From Clostridium aceticum (GTDB taxonomy: Bacteria; Bacillota; Clostridia; Peptostreptococcales; Natronincolaceae): a stretch of DNA of 64,000 bases. The notes under the pieces are model-generated. The model was given only the letters and a program-made list of their open reading frames with translations. It made no database searches and was not told the DNA's origin. Below are positions 16,434-25,548 of this stretch, in pieces (within the stretch, counting starts at the first letter, position 1; each line of letters opens with the position of its first letter). The DNA lies in the NCBI RefSeq assembly GCF_001042715.1, contig NZ_CP009687.1:3153418-3217417 (forward strand). The letters run 5' to 3'. A program made the position numbers and the translations under genes.

Positions 16434-19082
16434 TTACAGATGAATACCTTTAACTAGCTTGTTCAAGCTGGTACCGATCTCCTCATCTGTAAAGCAATAC
16501 TTCATACTGGTAAAACCACTTCTTAATTTTTTTACATCTTCCTTAGCATCTTTATTTCTCAAAACAATATCCGCTATAATTTCAGCTAACTGCTCAAACT
16601 CTTTTTTATCAAAACCAAATCTCACCATCTCAGAAACCCCAATACGTAAGGCTCCTGATGCAGTAAAGCCTTCTTCCTCTGGTGTTGCTTGATAGTTTAC
16701 AATAATGTTGTTGTCTTCTAATCTGTTGGCTATCCCAGGACCTATACCGTAACCTACGTTGACCATAACCTGGTGGGTTTCAGTATAAGATATCGCAGGA
16801 TCTCCTACCACATCTAAACCAGCTTCCTTTAAGGCTTTTGCAAAATGTTTTGCATTTTCAATGATATTTTTTTGGTAATCATCCTTAAAGTAATTCATCT
16901 CGTAAGCTGCCATCAAAAGTCCCAGCATGGTTCCCAAATGGTGATTGCTGACACTTCCAGGGAAAGCTCTTCTTTCAATGGTTTCCCAAAACTCGTATTT
17001 AAAATCTTCCTTTTGATAGTTTCCAGCAATAATTCCTCTTTGTGTACCAAAGAACGTCTTGTGCGTAGAACCAGTGACAATTTCAGCTCCCTCAGCAAAT
17101 GGATTCTGGAAGTAGTCCCCCGCTAATCCAAGAACATGGGCCATGTCATACATAATCGTCGTATTAATTTTTTGTTCATCAACAAATTCCCTAATTTCCT
17201 TTACTGGTTCTTTGTGCAGTACCATACTTTTTCCAAAGATGATAAGCTCTGGTTTATACTTATCAATAACTTTCTTTGTTTCTTCAACATCTATTTTAAA
17301 ATTATTATCCTTTAATACAGGGAAATTCACTACAGCAGATTTTTCGGTAACAGGGTCAATAGCGATATAATCATGTAAAGCACCCATAGGCTGTGCACTT
17401 AGATGACCACCTTTAATAATATGGTTATTTAAAACATAACCCAATCGACTTGCTTCCCTCTTGCGATTCACTCTATTTTTATAATCCATTAAAGCACTGA
17501 AAACGGCAGTATTGGCCATTTGACCACTAATCACCCTTGTCTCAACTTCTGAACAATTAAAGTATCTTTTTAATTCCTCTACTAATAGATGCTCTACTTC
17601 ATCTATGAATTTTGTACCTTGATAATAGAAAACATCATAATCATAGAAGGACTTTATTTTTTTATGTTCAGCATATCTAAAGGAAGGATCCATAATAGAC
17701 AGCATTCTTACAGCACTAGAGTGGGATTGCTCAGAAGGTATCAAGTTGATACATTCCTCTTGGCGCCACATGTGATTTTCCAAACTTTTCTCAATCAAGT
17801 TCAACGCTTTTGTTTTATAGTCTGATGCCGTATCAACTTTATATATTTCTTCAAAACCATAAAGAATAGGTCTAGCAAAAGGTGGTGCATCCCCTCTCAA
17901 ATGATAAGGAGCTATCGCTGCCTTTGCCTTCTTTCCACGAATCTCAACCTCCACCTCATCGTTTACTAAAACATCGCTGTTGACAAGAGCAAGACCGATA
18001 GACCTCATACCTTTTTCCTCTTTTATGACAGTGTCTAACCCCTGCCCCTCTGTTTTAAAGTAAGGTGCCATCGTACCACTAGTTACAAAGCCTACCTCTA
18101 CCCCATCTTTATATACTTTACATCCGTTTCTGGCAATTCCCTTTCCCAGCAAGGCAATAGACTTGATCATCCTTGGTAAATGAGAATTGTCTGAGAAGTC
18201 TCTTTTTATTATTCTCTGTAGCGCCTCAAACTGTTTTAGTAATGCTTTTTTACCAATGTACTCTCCTTTTGCTTCAGAAAAGCTGACAGCAAATTTAGCT
18301 AATGGTACAGAATAAATAGGAATTTCCTTGCCATCGATATCTAAACCTAGTTCATGACCATAAAGCGGATAACCAGCTTCCATCCTTAAGGTATCCCTTG
18401 CTCCAAGTCCCGCAGGTGCTGCACCCTTTTCTATTAAAAGGTTCCAAATAGCAACAGCCTCCTCAGATTTGACAAACAGTTCAAAACCTATAGGTTCTCC
18501 TGTATAGCCTGTTTTAGCAACCCGTACTTCTTTGCCATCTAACGCAACAATATTAAGGGCATTTTTAACAGGTTCCGTTAAATAAGCGTCACCTGAAAGT
18601 TTCGCCAAAATATTTTTTGAATCAGGTCCTTGTATAGCAATCATTGCAAGTACATCGGATTGATTGGTGATTTGAGCATCAAAGTCTTTGATCACTTCTG
18701 TTAAATGTGCCCAATCCTTCTCAGCATTGGCTGCATTCACCACCAACAAATATTCTTCCTCATAAAAACGATACAGGTAAGCATCGTCCAGAGCACCGCC
18801 GTTTTCATTAGGGATTATCGTATATTGAGCCTGATTCAAATCTAGAGCTAGAACATTACTGGTTAATACATACTGTAAAAACTTCACTGCTTCTTTTCCA
18901 GTGATCACAAATCTTGCCATGTGGGAAATATCAAAAATTCCTGCTTTTTGTCGTGTATAAAGATGCTCCTCACTAATACCCGCTGGATAATTAACAGGCA
19001 TTTCCCATCCACCAAAGTCTACCATATTCGCCTTTAATCTTAAATGTTCATGAAAAAGTACGGTTCTTTTTAAAGTCTCCAT
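16434..19082 (-). CDS. Fused aminomethyltransferase (GcvT) - serine hydroxymethyltransferase (GlyA)
   Basis: 882-aa fusion. Residues 1-405 are a full GcvT (GGWEMPVNYPAGISEEH, FDISHMARF, GLGARDTLRMEAGYPLYGHEL). It moves the aminomethyl carbon of glycine, carried on GcvH, to tetrahydrofolate. Residues about 420-882 are an SHMT-type PLP enzyme with NLIPSEQ and the Schiff-base lysine K675 in GSTHKTFFGTQRG. It would join that methylene-THF with a second glycine to make serine. The SHMT half is divergent (THKTFFG in place of THKTLRG). The fusion could pass methylene-THF directly between sites. No gcvH or gcvP is adjacent. A tandem glycine riboswitch lies upstream. The ATG has a TACAAGGAGGAAATT site. 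Confidence 0.88.
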   Translation of the reverse strand: METLKRTVLFHEHLRLKANMVDFGGWEMPVNYPAGISEEHLYTRQKAGIFDISHMARFVITGKEAVKFLQYVLTSNVLALDLNQAQYTIIPNENGGALDDAYLYRFYEEEYLLVVNAANAEKDWAHLTEVIKDFDAQITNQSDVLAMIAIQGPDSKNILAKLSGDAYLTEPVKNALNIVALDGKEVRVAKTGYTGEPIGFELFVKSEEAVAIWNLLIEKGAAPAGLGARDTLRMEAGYPLYGHELGLDIDGKEIPIYSVPLAKFAVSFSEAKGEYIGKKALLKQFEALQRIIKRDFSDNSHLPRMIKSIALLGKGIARNGCKVYKDGVEVGFVTSGTMAPYFKTEGQGLDTVIKEEKGMRSIGLALVNSDVLVNDEVEVEIRGKKAKAAIAPYHLRGDAPPFARPILYGFEEIYKVDTASDYKTKALNLIEKSLENHMWRQEECINLIPSEQSHSSAVRMLSIMDPSFRYAEHKKIKSFYDYDVFYYQGTKFIDEVEHLLVEELKRYFNCSEVETRVISGQMANTAVFSALMDYKNRVNRKREASRLGYVLNNHIIKGGHLSAQPMGALHDYIAIDPVTEKSAVVNFPVLKDNNFKIDVEETKKVIDKYKPELIIFGKSMVLHKEPVKEIREFVDEQKINTTIMYDMAHVLGLAGDYFQNPFAEGAEIVTGSTHKTFFGTQRGIIAGNYQKEDFKYEFWETIERRAFPGSVSNHHLGTMLGLLMAAYEMNYFKDDYQKNIIENAKHFAKALKEAGLDVVGDPAISYTETHQVMVNVGYGIGPGIANRLEDNNIIVNYQATPEEEGFTASGALRIGVSEMVRFGFDKKEFEQLAEIIADIVLRNKDAKEDVKKLRSGFTSMKYCFTDEEIGTSLNKLVKGIHL

Positions 19083-19173
19083 AATTTCCTCCTTGTATTT
19101 TTTGATTTTTTCTCTTATTCTGCCATATAAGTATCGGTTTTCTTCCTGTTTTTCGTTTGTTTGACAATAAAAA

Positions 19174-19205
19174 AGAATGCAAAGCTAATAAAAGCCTTAC
19201 ATTCT
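19174..19205 (-). terminator. Expression-platform terminator of glycine riboswitch
   Basis: AGAATGTAAGGC/GCTTTGCATTCT stem (minus strand), followed by TTTTTTATTG. It comes directly after the second aptamer and about 90 bases before the gcvT-glyA start. Confidence 0.75.
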
Positions 19206-19209
19206 CTGT

Positions 19210-19415
19210 TTGTTTACCTGAGAGTATCGCTATATTGAATACAACTTTCTCCTTCGGCGCCTATTTATTAGGTCTTTTCAGAGGTCCATCCAACAACGAT
19301 ACTTTTGCCTGAGAGTTTCTATGAAGCTTCGGCAATCTTCATATTGCTCCTTCGGCTATCAAAATGAATGATTCATACATGAATTCACTTGATATCTCCC
19401 GTTGCCATCATCTGG
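19210..19415 (-). promoter_or_regulatory. Tandem glycine riboswitch
   Basis: Two glycine aptamers in a row on the minus strand. Aptamer 1 has ACGGGAGA, GCCGAAGGAGCAA and ACTCTCAGGCAAAAG. A short linker with GGATGGACCTCTGAAAAG leads to aptamer 2, with GCCGAAGGAGAAAG and ACTCTCAGGTAAA. These are the conserved landmarks of the gcvT element. It is followed by an intrinsic terminator and the gcvT-glyA fusion. By analogy with known examples it should raise expression when glycine is plentiful. Confidence 0.93.
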
Positions 19416-19541
19416 TCTAATATTTGATTAAATAGAAATAGTTCGAATTATTAATAAAATTATACCACAGCTAAAATCATAAGACAACCAAATTAATTTT
19501 GCACACTCCACTTCATTAGGTAAATAGAAGCTGCTCTTCTG

Positions 19542-20063
19542 TTATGCTTTTACCTTCTCTGTATTCATTGCTTTACTTGCTTGTTTTTTACTTACATACC
19601 GGGATAACATAATCACACCACCTATAAAAAATGCTCCTCCTAAGTACAAAGCTATTAGCCATTCAAATGTAGCTTGTTTTGCTGGAACAAGGGCAACTGT
19701 GAAATATCCAAAGGAATAGCTGTTAAATAGGGTGTGAGACAAATCTTCCAGCACCACCAATAAGAATACGGTAACAAACACCATAATGAAAACCGCAGGT
19801 TGTGCTGTAATTCCCCTAGATGTTAAGATTCCTACACCAACAATCAATATCTTTGCCATAAGCAAGCCTGTGGTAGCACCTATAAAGATTGACTTAAGTT
19901 TCTCAGTTTTTGCACCAGACATAGTAAAGAACATTAGCGACAAGAATGCTGGCCACCCACTATGTATTCCAATTGTTTCTAGCAAAAACAATGTTATACA
20001 CAACCATGTTGCTACAATCAAACCAATGATCATTCTGCGTTTTGATATTTTCCTGTTTTTCAT
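19542..20063 (-). CDS. Small integral membrane protein, possibly DUF1097-like
   Basis: 173-aa protein with about four to five transmembrane helices (residues 11-32, 35-50, 58-80, 90-110, 133-155), a basic N-terminus (MKNRKISKRR) and a Lys/Ala-rich tail. The GIHSGWPAFLSLMFFTMSGA stretch resembles DUF1097 membrane proteins, but I hold that match loosely. It lies downstream of the AOR-ThiS genes in the same direction, 176 bases away, and could be an accessory or anion/cofactor transporter; nothing proves it. The gap before it has a GGTGGGT/ACCCACC hairpin without a clear T-run. Confidence 0.6.
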   Translation of the reverse strand: MKNRKISKRRMIIGLIVATWLCITLFLLETIGIHSGWPAFLSLMFFTMSGAKTEKLKSIFIGATTGLLMAKILIVGVGILTSRGITAQPAVFIMVFVTVFLLVVLEDLSHTLFNSYSFGYFTVALVPAKQATFEWLIALYLGGAFFIGGVIMLSRYVSKKQASKAMNTEKVKA

Positions 20064-20239
20064 TTAACCCACCCCATATATGATTTATTTTGCTTTATAT
20101 TGGTGGGTTAGCTTCTCCCACCCACCATTTATAAATTTATTGTATATAATAATTTCACCAATTATGTAATACATTGTAAAACAAAATATACAACCAACCG
20201 TTCCTTTTGTTTGTTTATAAGATAAGCTTTTAATAGGAA

Positions 20240-20440
20240 CTACCCTCCTGAAATCACACGGAGAAGAGAAATTTTCATATGATCTTTAGCAGTTATCATT
20301 TTTAGATCTATATGTGGTATGACTTGTCCGTCAACCACTACTATTACCATTTGATCTACACTCTCTCCAGCTAAATTCAATATATCTACTACGGTCATAC
20401 CTTCCCGAAATTCAATTTCCTTATCGTTTACTTTTATCAT
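20240..20440 (-). CDS. MoaD/ThiS-family ubiquitin-like sulfur carrier
   Basis: 66-aa beta-grasp protein ending in SGG, the diglycine tail that is adenylated and thiocarboxylated in MoaD and ThiS. It starts MIKVNDKEIEFREGMTVVDIL, typical of ThiS. Its ATG overlaps the AOR stop by one base (TAATG), so it is translationally coupled to the aldehyde oxidoreductase. Small sulfur carriers next to AOR genes are thought to supply sulfur for the tungsten-pterin cofactor. Pterin assembly is therefore a better guess than thiamine synthesis; no thi genes are nearby. Confidence 0.82.
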   Translation of the reverse strand: MIKVNDKEIEFREGMTVVDILNLAGESVDQMVIVVVDGQVIPHIDLKMITAKDHMKISLLRVISGG

Positions 20441-22143
20441 TAGAAATCAAACAGAGCATCTAATTCTACATCATTGATATCAAATTTTGAGCCTGTGGCA
20501 ATTGAACGCTCTTTATAAAAAAACTCGGGAAGTCTATCATCTGCAGCTGTAAATCCTGCCATTTTATTAAATGCTCTTTCTGTTAGTATTGTTTTCACTC
20601 CCATTGTACTAACTCGGGTAAAGTTGGTGTCTCCACCATAAAGAGCACCCATTAATTCTCCTAGAAGTGGCAATGCTGGTACCACATGTGCAAACGCAAA
20701 TATACACATCATACTATCTGCAAAACACATAGCAACCTGTAATTTGTTAGAAACATAAGCTTGTGCGGTTCTTCCAGTATCATCAAAGGCTCTGCCCATT
20801 GTAATACCTGCAGTGTGGTCTGCTCCCATAGGGCTTGTAGCATAGGTTATACCTGTACCCTTTGTGTTTCGAGGTTCATATCCTGCCAAGGACTGATGCT
20901 TAACAACAGGAATTCTTTTGCATCCAAGTTTTTTACCTACAGCCTCACAGCCTTTTCCAAGGAGACTTCCAAATTCAGTACCTTCCTTTAGCTCGTTTAA
21001 TAATCCAATAACCGCTTCAGCATCTCCCCACTGAATTTTCTCTGTTTCCATGCACATTGCAATAGTATTTGCTACTTCAATTGTATCTACACCTATGTCG
21101 TCGCATAGCCTATCCATTTTTGCAATTGCATCTAAATCTGCTATATGCAAGTTTGGTCCAAATAGAGCAATTGTTTCATATTCAAATCCCGAAGTTAAGT
21201 ACTCTCCATTTTCATCATTATAGGAATTGGAACACTGCACGATACACCCTGGCTGACATCCAATTTTATTCTTTCCACCTCTAGTAGCTAGATTCTCCAT
21301 AAACTTATTTGATCCAACTTTCTTGTATTCAGGGAAAAGTTTTCCTGAGAAGTTATCCACTGGAAGAATTCCATTTGCCCCAGTTATATCCACAGTTGCG
21401 ACAGTACCGATGTTTCTAAATGGATCCGTTTTTGCTCCTTCTCCTACCAATTTATTAAGTTTCAAACATACTTCAAGGAATTTTTCTTCATCAGCGTACT
21501 GAACTTGAAACTTTTCTTCAGGACTTTCTATTACAATTGCCTTTAGACCTTTGCTCCCCATTAAAGCTCCAATTCCACCTCTGGCTGCAGCTCTACTAGG
21601 ATGTCCTGACTTAAACTCAGAAACTTGTATAGATGCAGTTTTATATAATCTTTCTCCTGCACTACCTATAGAAATCGTAGCTACTTTGTCTCCATACTCA
21701 GCCATTATTTTTTCAACAAATTCGTAGTTATTTACCCCTTTGTATTGACATGCATCTTTAAGTGTCGCTACACCCTTTGCATCTATATGTAATATCCATA
21801 AACCTTTCTTTTCAGGAACATTAAGGACCTCTATCATTTTAAGCCCATGGTCCGCCAATTGATAAGCTGCATAACCACCAACGTTACTTTCCTTGATTCC
21901 GCCGGTTAGTGGACTTTTTCCCCCAACTGACATCCGATGAGCTGTTGTGAATTTTGTTCCAGCAAACACTGTTGTACAAAATATAAGTCTATTCTCGCTC
22001 CCCAACGGATCACACTGAGGAGGAACATTTTTCATCATGTATTGAGCGATTAACGCGCGACCACCAAGATCTTTAAATTCTAGGTCCATTTTTTCCTTTA
22101 TTACCGTTTGACTCTTCATATCAACAGTTAATTTTGACCACAT
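20440..22143 (-). CDS. aor: Aldehyde:ferredoxin oxidoreductase, tungsten-pterin family
   Basis: 567-aa AOR-family enzyme. The N-terminal domain (GGRALIAQYMM, HRMSVGGKSPLTGGIKESNVGG) fits the bis-pterin-binding half. Fe-S ligands appear in GCQPGCIVQC (about residues 286-295), with a late Cys in the DSMMCIFAF region. It oxidises aldehydes to acids with ferredoxin, or the reverse. With the Fe-ADH encoded upstream and the sulfur carrier downstream, it forms an aldehyde-alcohol module probably controlled by the divergent PucR-type regulator. The actual aldehyde is not known. It is 38 bases from the ADH gene. Confidence 0.9.
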   Translation of the reverse strand: MWSKLTVDMKSQTVIKEKMDLEFKDLGGRALIAQYMMKNVPPQCDPLGSENRLIFCTTVFAGTKFTTAHRMSVGGKSPLTGGIKESNVGGYAAYQLADHGLKMIEVLNVPEKKGLWILHIDAKGVATLKDACQYKGVNNYEFVEKIMAEYGDKVATISIGSAGERLYKTASIQVSEFKSGHPSRAAARGGIGALMGSKGLKAIVIESPEEKFQVQYADEEKFLEVCLKLNKLVGEGAKTDPFRNIGTVATVDITGANGILPVDNFSGKLFPEYKKVGSNKFMENLATRGGKNKIGCQPGCIVQCSNSYNDENGEYLTSGFEYETIALFGPNLHIADLDAIAKMDRLCDDIGVDTIEVANTIAMCMETEKIQWGDAEAVIGLLNELKEGTEFGSLLGKGCEAVGKKLGCKRIPVVKHQSLAGYEPRNTKGTGITYATSPMGADHTAGITMGRAFDDTGRTAQAYVSNKLQVAMCFADSMMCIFAFAHVVPALPLLGELMGALYGGDTNFTRVSTMGVKTILTERAFNKMAGFTAADDRLPEFFYKERSIATGSKFDINDVELDALFDF

Positions 22144-22181
22144 AACCTAACCCTCCATATTCTTGTTAATTTTATATTCAT

Positions 22182-23336
22182 TTACGCGTCATAAGCAGAC
22201 TTTAGTATTTCTGCAATCTTTGCAGCTGTAATCCTATATGGAACCAAAGCGAATCCTGTATCTGCTGTCACCAGCGGAGCTATCTTTACAACATCTTCCA
22301 GTTTTAAACCAAGTTCTTTCATGTTTGGTATATCCAACGATTTTAGAAAACTTCTTATAGCATTTTTTCCTATTAAACCAATTTCTTCAGGTGTGGCATT
22401 CTCTAGTACTTCAGCGCCAAAGCATTCACATATCATTGCAACCTTCTTCCATTCAGTCTTAGAAGTATACTCTATAACTTCCGGCAATGCTGCAGCACAA
22501 GCTAGTCCATGAGATACATGGAATTTAGCTCCTAAAGTATGTCCTATACAATGTCCTAAATGCACAAGAGCATTAGTAAATGCCATACCTGCATACATAG
22601 ATGCAAGAATCATATGCTCCCTTGCTTCAAGATTTGAACCATCCTTGTATGCAATTGGAAGCCATTTCACGATTCCTCGTATTGCTTCCCTTGCTAGTGC
22701 ATCTGACATTGGATTTGCGTTTCCACCAGTCATAGACTCAACAGCATGTGCCAAAGCATCAATTCCAGTTGCCGCTGTTATTTTAGGAGGAAGCCCTAAC
22801 GTTAAATCAGGGTCAACGATTGACAGACTTCCCACGCAAACTGGGCTAACAATACTGTCCTTGTTACCTCTAGAGGTACAGGATATAACACACATATTGG
22901 TTGCTTCACTCCCAGTTCCACTTGTAGTGGGAATAAATATTAGTGGAAGTCCTGGCTTAAGGTTTTTCTGTACTCCAAAGTACTTCATAATTGGAGGAGG
23001 ATTGTTTATCAGTACATTAATTCCTTTTGCAGTATCCATAGAACTACCACCACCAACTGCAACAATGCCATCTACTCCCTCAGACTTTGCAATTTCAGCT
23101 GCCTCTTCAATCATTGTATCTGGTGGGTCTGGAACAACTTTATCAAAGATGACTGTCTCTACCCCTGCACTCTGAATATTTTGTACTATTACATCAGCAA
23201 TTCCTACATCCTTGAGTCCTTTGTCATAAACCATTAAAACTTTTTTACATCCCATCTCTCTTACTTTGATACCTGTTCGTAATGAGGCTCCACTCCCCAT
23301 AATTGCTGGAACAAATACATTAAAAGATGTTATCAT
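22182..23336 (-). CDS. Iron-containing alcohol dehydrogenase
   Basis: 384-aa group III alcohol dehydrogenase. The NAD(P)-binding GGGSSMDTAKG lies near residue 96. PTTSGTGSEATNMCVI follows, and the metal site is DALAHAVES and HLGHCIGHTLGAKFHVSHG (Asp and three His). It interconverts alcohols and aldehydes with NAD(P)H. The neighbouring AOR suggests joint alcohol-aldehyde-acid metabolism. It is first in its operon, 231 bases from the divergent PucR gene, with a GGAGTGGAGTAATATG start region. Confidence 0.9.
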   Translation of the reverse strand: MITSFNVFVPAIMGSGASLRTGIKVREMGCKKVLMVYDKGLKDVGIADVIVQNIQSAGVETVIFDKVVPDPPDTMIEEAAEIAKSEGVDGIVAVGGGSSMDTAKGINVLINNPPPIMKYFGVQKNLKPGLPLIFIPTTSGTGSEATNMCVISCTSRGNKDSIVSPVCVGSLSIVDPDLTLGLPPKITAATGIDALAHAVESMTGGNANPMSDALAREAIRGIVKWLPIAYKDGSNLEAREHMILASMYAGMAFTNALVHLGHCIGHTLGAKFHVSHGLACAAALPEVIEYTSKTEWKKVAMICECFGAEVLENATPEEIGLIGKNAIRSFLKSLDIPNMKELGLKLEDVVKIAPLVTADTGFALVPYRITAAKIAEILKSAYDA

Positions 23337-23567
23337 ATTACTCCACTCCCCTCTTTTATAGTTATAAACTTCAACACTGATATAACTATCATATCCTATT
23401 TATGTCTACAGGAAAATATATACAGTAACCAAAATAACACAGCAGTTTTTGTATAAATTCCACTATTCCAAATTTTTTGATTTTAATATTTATTTTTGAG
23501 TTTTATATATATCAGTGGTAATATAGTAATGATAAGAACCACAAACGATTTCAAAAGGGGGAGTTCT

Positions 23568-25100
23568 ATGCAATGTTTAGAAATGATAAGGCTACTGCAG
23601 GAAGAGCATATAATTTCAGTTTATGATAACATCAATAATATGGGAGATTTAATAATACTGGATGTTGTTTTTTTGATTGATGATCCTGTTTCATGGAGTG
23701 ATCATACCTTATATATCGGAAATTTATCTCAGCTAGAATCTCCTCCTGATCGTCCTATAATGCTCCTTACCGCAAATAGAAGTTCGCTTGAAAATATATT
23801 ACCAAAGGAAAGTTTTTGTGGAATAATCAAATCAGAAGATACTCGGAAGGTGTATCAATTAGCAAAAGATATTCTATACGAAGACCTGAAGTCTGAGGCA
23901 ATTTTATTTAAAGTTACACAAGCAGCCCTCCATGGTAAGAACATTATTTCTCTTATCAACACCGCAGCTTCACTAATTGGAAATGCACTGATACTTGTAG
24001 ATCCAACTATGAAGATACTTGCATATTCCACCACCTTTGATATTAAGGATTTTTTTTGGCTTGATAGTATAAAGCGTAATCATTGTTCCTTAGAGTTTAT
24101 GCAAAAGGTCAGATCAAATAAGGATATGCAGGAATGGAGCAAAAATGGAGAAGAATCAAGAATTATAACTTTGGAAGGAGACATCCAGCCCAAACTAGTA
24201 ACCCGTATAACCCAGAATGGTCACTTAATTGGAGCCCTTGTAATGATTGTGCATCACACGCCCATTAAACCTTCTCATAGTAAACAGCTCCCTCAGATTG
24301 GAAAGATTCTATTTGAGACATTTAACAGTGGATTCAGGGATGGTACATACCAATCTTTCTACAGTAGTATTTTGTTTCATATTCTTAGCGGAGATGAGCT
24401 TTCAGATACCTTTGATCCTATGACTATGTCTAAATTAGACTTTCCTCAAGAAATGACTGTAGTCGTTGCAAGGTTTATTACCCGTATTGAAAATCGGTAC
24501 CTAAATCGAACTGTAGGTTTAAAGCTGGAGAAGATTTTCCCAAAAGGATACCTTGTTCAATTTAAGAACTATATTGGTATATTGGTACCATCCATTTCTT
24601 CGAAACAACGTAATGCATTGTCTGAACTTGCTTCTGATGAAGAAATCTATATAGGGATTAGTTGGCCATTTAAAAATATTCTAGATTTCAGAAGATACTT
24701 TGCTCAGGCTGTGGTATCAATTAAACAGGCTCAAAGTTTTGAAGAAACAAATGAAGTTGTGGACTATACAAATTACTCCTTTTATGATCTTTTACACCAT
24801 TGTACTGATAAAATATCTCTGCAAAATTATTGTCATCCTGCTCTACAGATACTAAAGGAGTATGACCTATGTAATAAAACGCAACTTTATATAACTTTAA
24901 AAACTTTTCTAAATTCAAATAGAAATCTAGGCACTACAGGAGAATCTCTATTTTTACACAGAAATTCCGTAACCTATAGAATCAATCGAATTATCGAAGT
25001 AACAGGTCTTAACCTTAATGATATCAATACCGTTTATTCTCTTGTGGATTCCTTTAGAATAGAAGCTTTTCTTGAAGCGGCAGACATATTTAATTCCTAG
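23568..25100 (+). CDS. PucR/CdaR-type transcriptional regulator
   Basis: 510-aa regulator. The N-terminal 120 residues resemble the PucR (purine catabolism PurC-like) domain; the centre resembles a CdaR GGDEF-like fold (ISKLDFPQEMTVVVARF region, about 300-400). The C-terminus is the PucR helix-turn-helix: LKTFLNSNRNLGTTGESLFLHRNSVTYRINRI. I start at the ATG at 23568 because AAAAGGGGGAG precedes it; 24 upstream codons in frame lack support. It is divergent from the ADH-AOR-ThiS operon and most likely senses an alcohol, aldehyde or related metabolite to control it. The inducer is unknown. Confidence 0.85.
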   Translation: MQCLEMIRLLQEEHIISVYDNINNMGDLIILDVVFLIDDPVSWSDHTLYIGNLSQLESPPDRPIMLLTANRSSLENILPKESFCGIIKSEDTRKVYQLAKDILYEDLKSEAILFKVTQAALHGKNIISLINTAASLIGNALILVDPTMKILAYSTTFDIKDFFWLDSIKRNHCSLEFMQKVRSNKDMQEWSKNGEESRIITLEGDIQPKLVTRITQNGHLIGALVMIVHHTPIKPSHSKQLPQIGKILFETFNSGFRDGTYQSFYSSILFHILSGDELSDTFDPMTMSKLDFPQEMTVVVARFITRIENRYLNRTVGLKLEKIFPKGYLVQFKNYIGILVPSISSKQRNALSELASDEEIYIGISWPFKNILDFRRYFAQAVVSIKQAQSFEETNEVVDYTNYSFYDLLHHCTDKISLQNYCHPALQILKEYDLCNKTQLYITLKTFLNSNRNLGTTGESLFLHRNSVTYRINRIIEVTGLNLNDINTVYSLVDSFRIEAFLEAADIFNS

Positions 25101-25237
25101 AAATTCACAAAATTCAAGAACCCTCAGACCTCCATAGGATGGTCAAAGATAACATACCAAAGAACATTTTCAGAATAATAGCCTGTCTTAGTTTTGCCCC
25201 GTTCCATTATATACTGCTTTTGTCAGACACATACATA

Positions 25238-25467
25238 TATAGATAACCAACTACAAGGCTTAACAAAATGCAGACTGGATGCATTTGCAAGAAATGACCA
25301 CAATGTTCAATTCATGTAAGTGGAAAATCCGTAAAGAAATTTGCATGTTTGAGCGGTAGCGAGTTTGCAAATTTTAGGATTTTTCACTGGAGTGAATTGC
25401 TAACATTGTTCATTTCTGAAATCGCAGGAAGGCGTATTTTGTTAAGGTATAAAATTGGTTATCTATA
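25238..25467. mobile_element. 230-bp MITE, copy 1
   Basis: Non-coding, nearly full-length hairpin. Terminal inverted repeats are TAGATAACCAA and TTGGTTATCTA, bounded on both sides by TA (likely target duplication), with longer imperfect inverted arms (CTTAACAAAAT, AATGTTCAATTCA types). By eye it differs from the copy at 32631-32860 at about 11 of 230 positions. No transposase is present; a Tc1/mariner-like or other TA-targeting source is an inference. The preceding gap (25101-25237) holds nothing else recognised. Confidence 0.85.
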
Positions 25468-25488
25468 GTATAGCACTGATAAAAAACT

Positions 25489-25525
25489 AACCCCTTCTTA
25501 AACCTAGTAGATTTAAGAAGGGGTT
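25489..25525. terminator. Bidirectional terminator downstream of selO
   Basis: A 14-bp perfect stem, AACCCCTTCTTAAA/TTTAAGAAGGGGTT. T-runs occur on both sides (TTTTTGC rightward, TTAGTTTTTTA leftward), 23 bases past the selO stop. Confidence 0.88.
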
Positions 25526-25548
25526 TTTGCTTTTTAAGCTCTTCTACA

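Noticed and set aside
20096-20126. Terminator after the ThiS-like gene
   Set aside because: GGTGGGT/ACCCACC stem is real but has no T-run in the right direction, so I did not call it a terminator.
22645-23175. 176-codon plus-strand open frame
   Set aside because: Antisense to the iron alcohol dehydrogenase, low-complexity Ser/Pro/Ile composition and no ribosome site; the opposite strand has clear family motifs.
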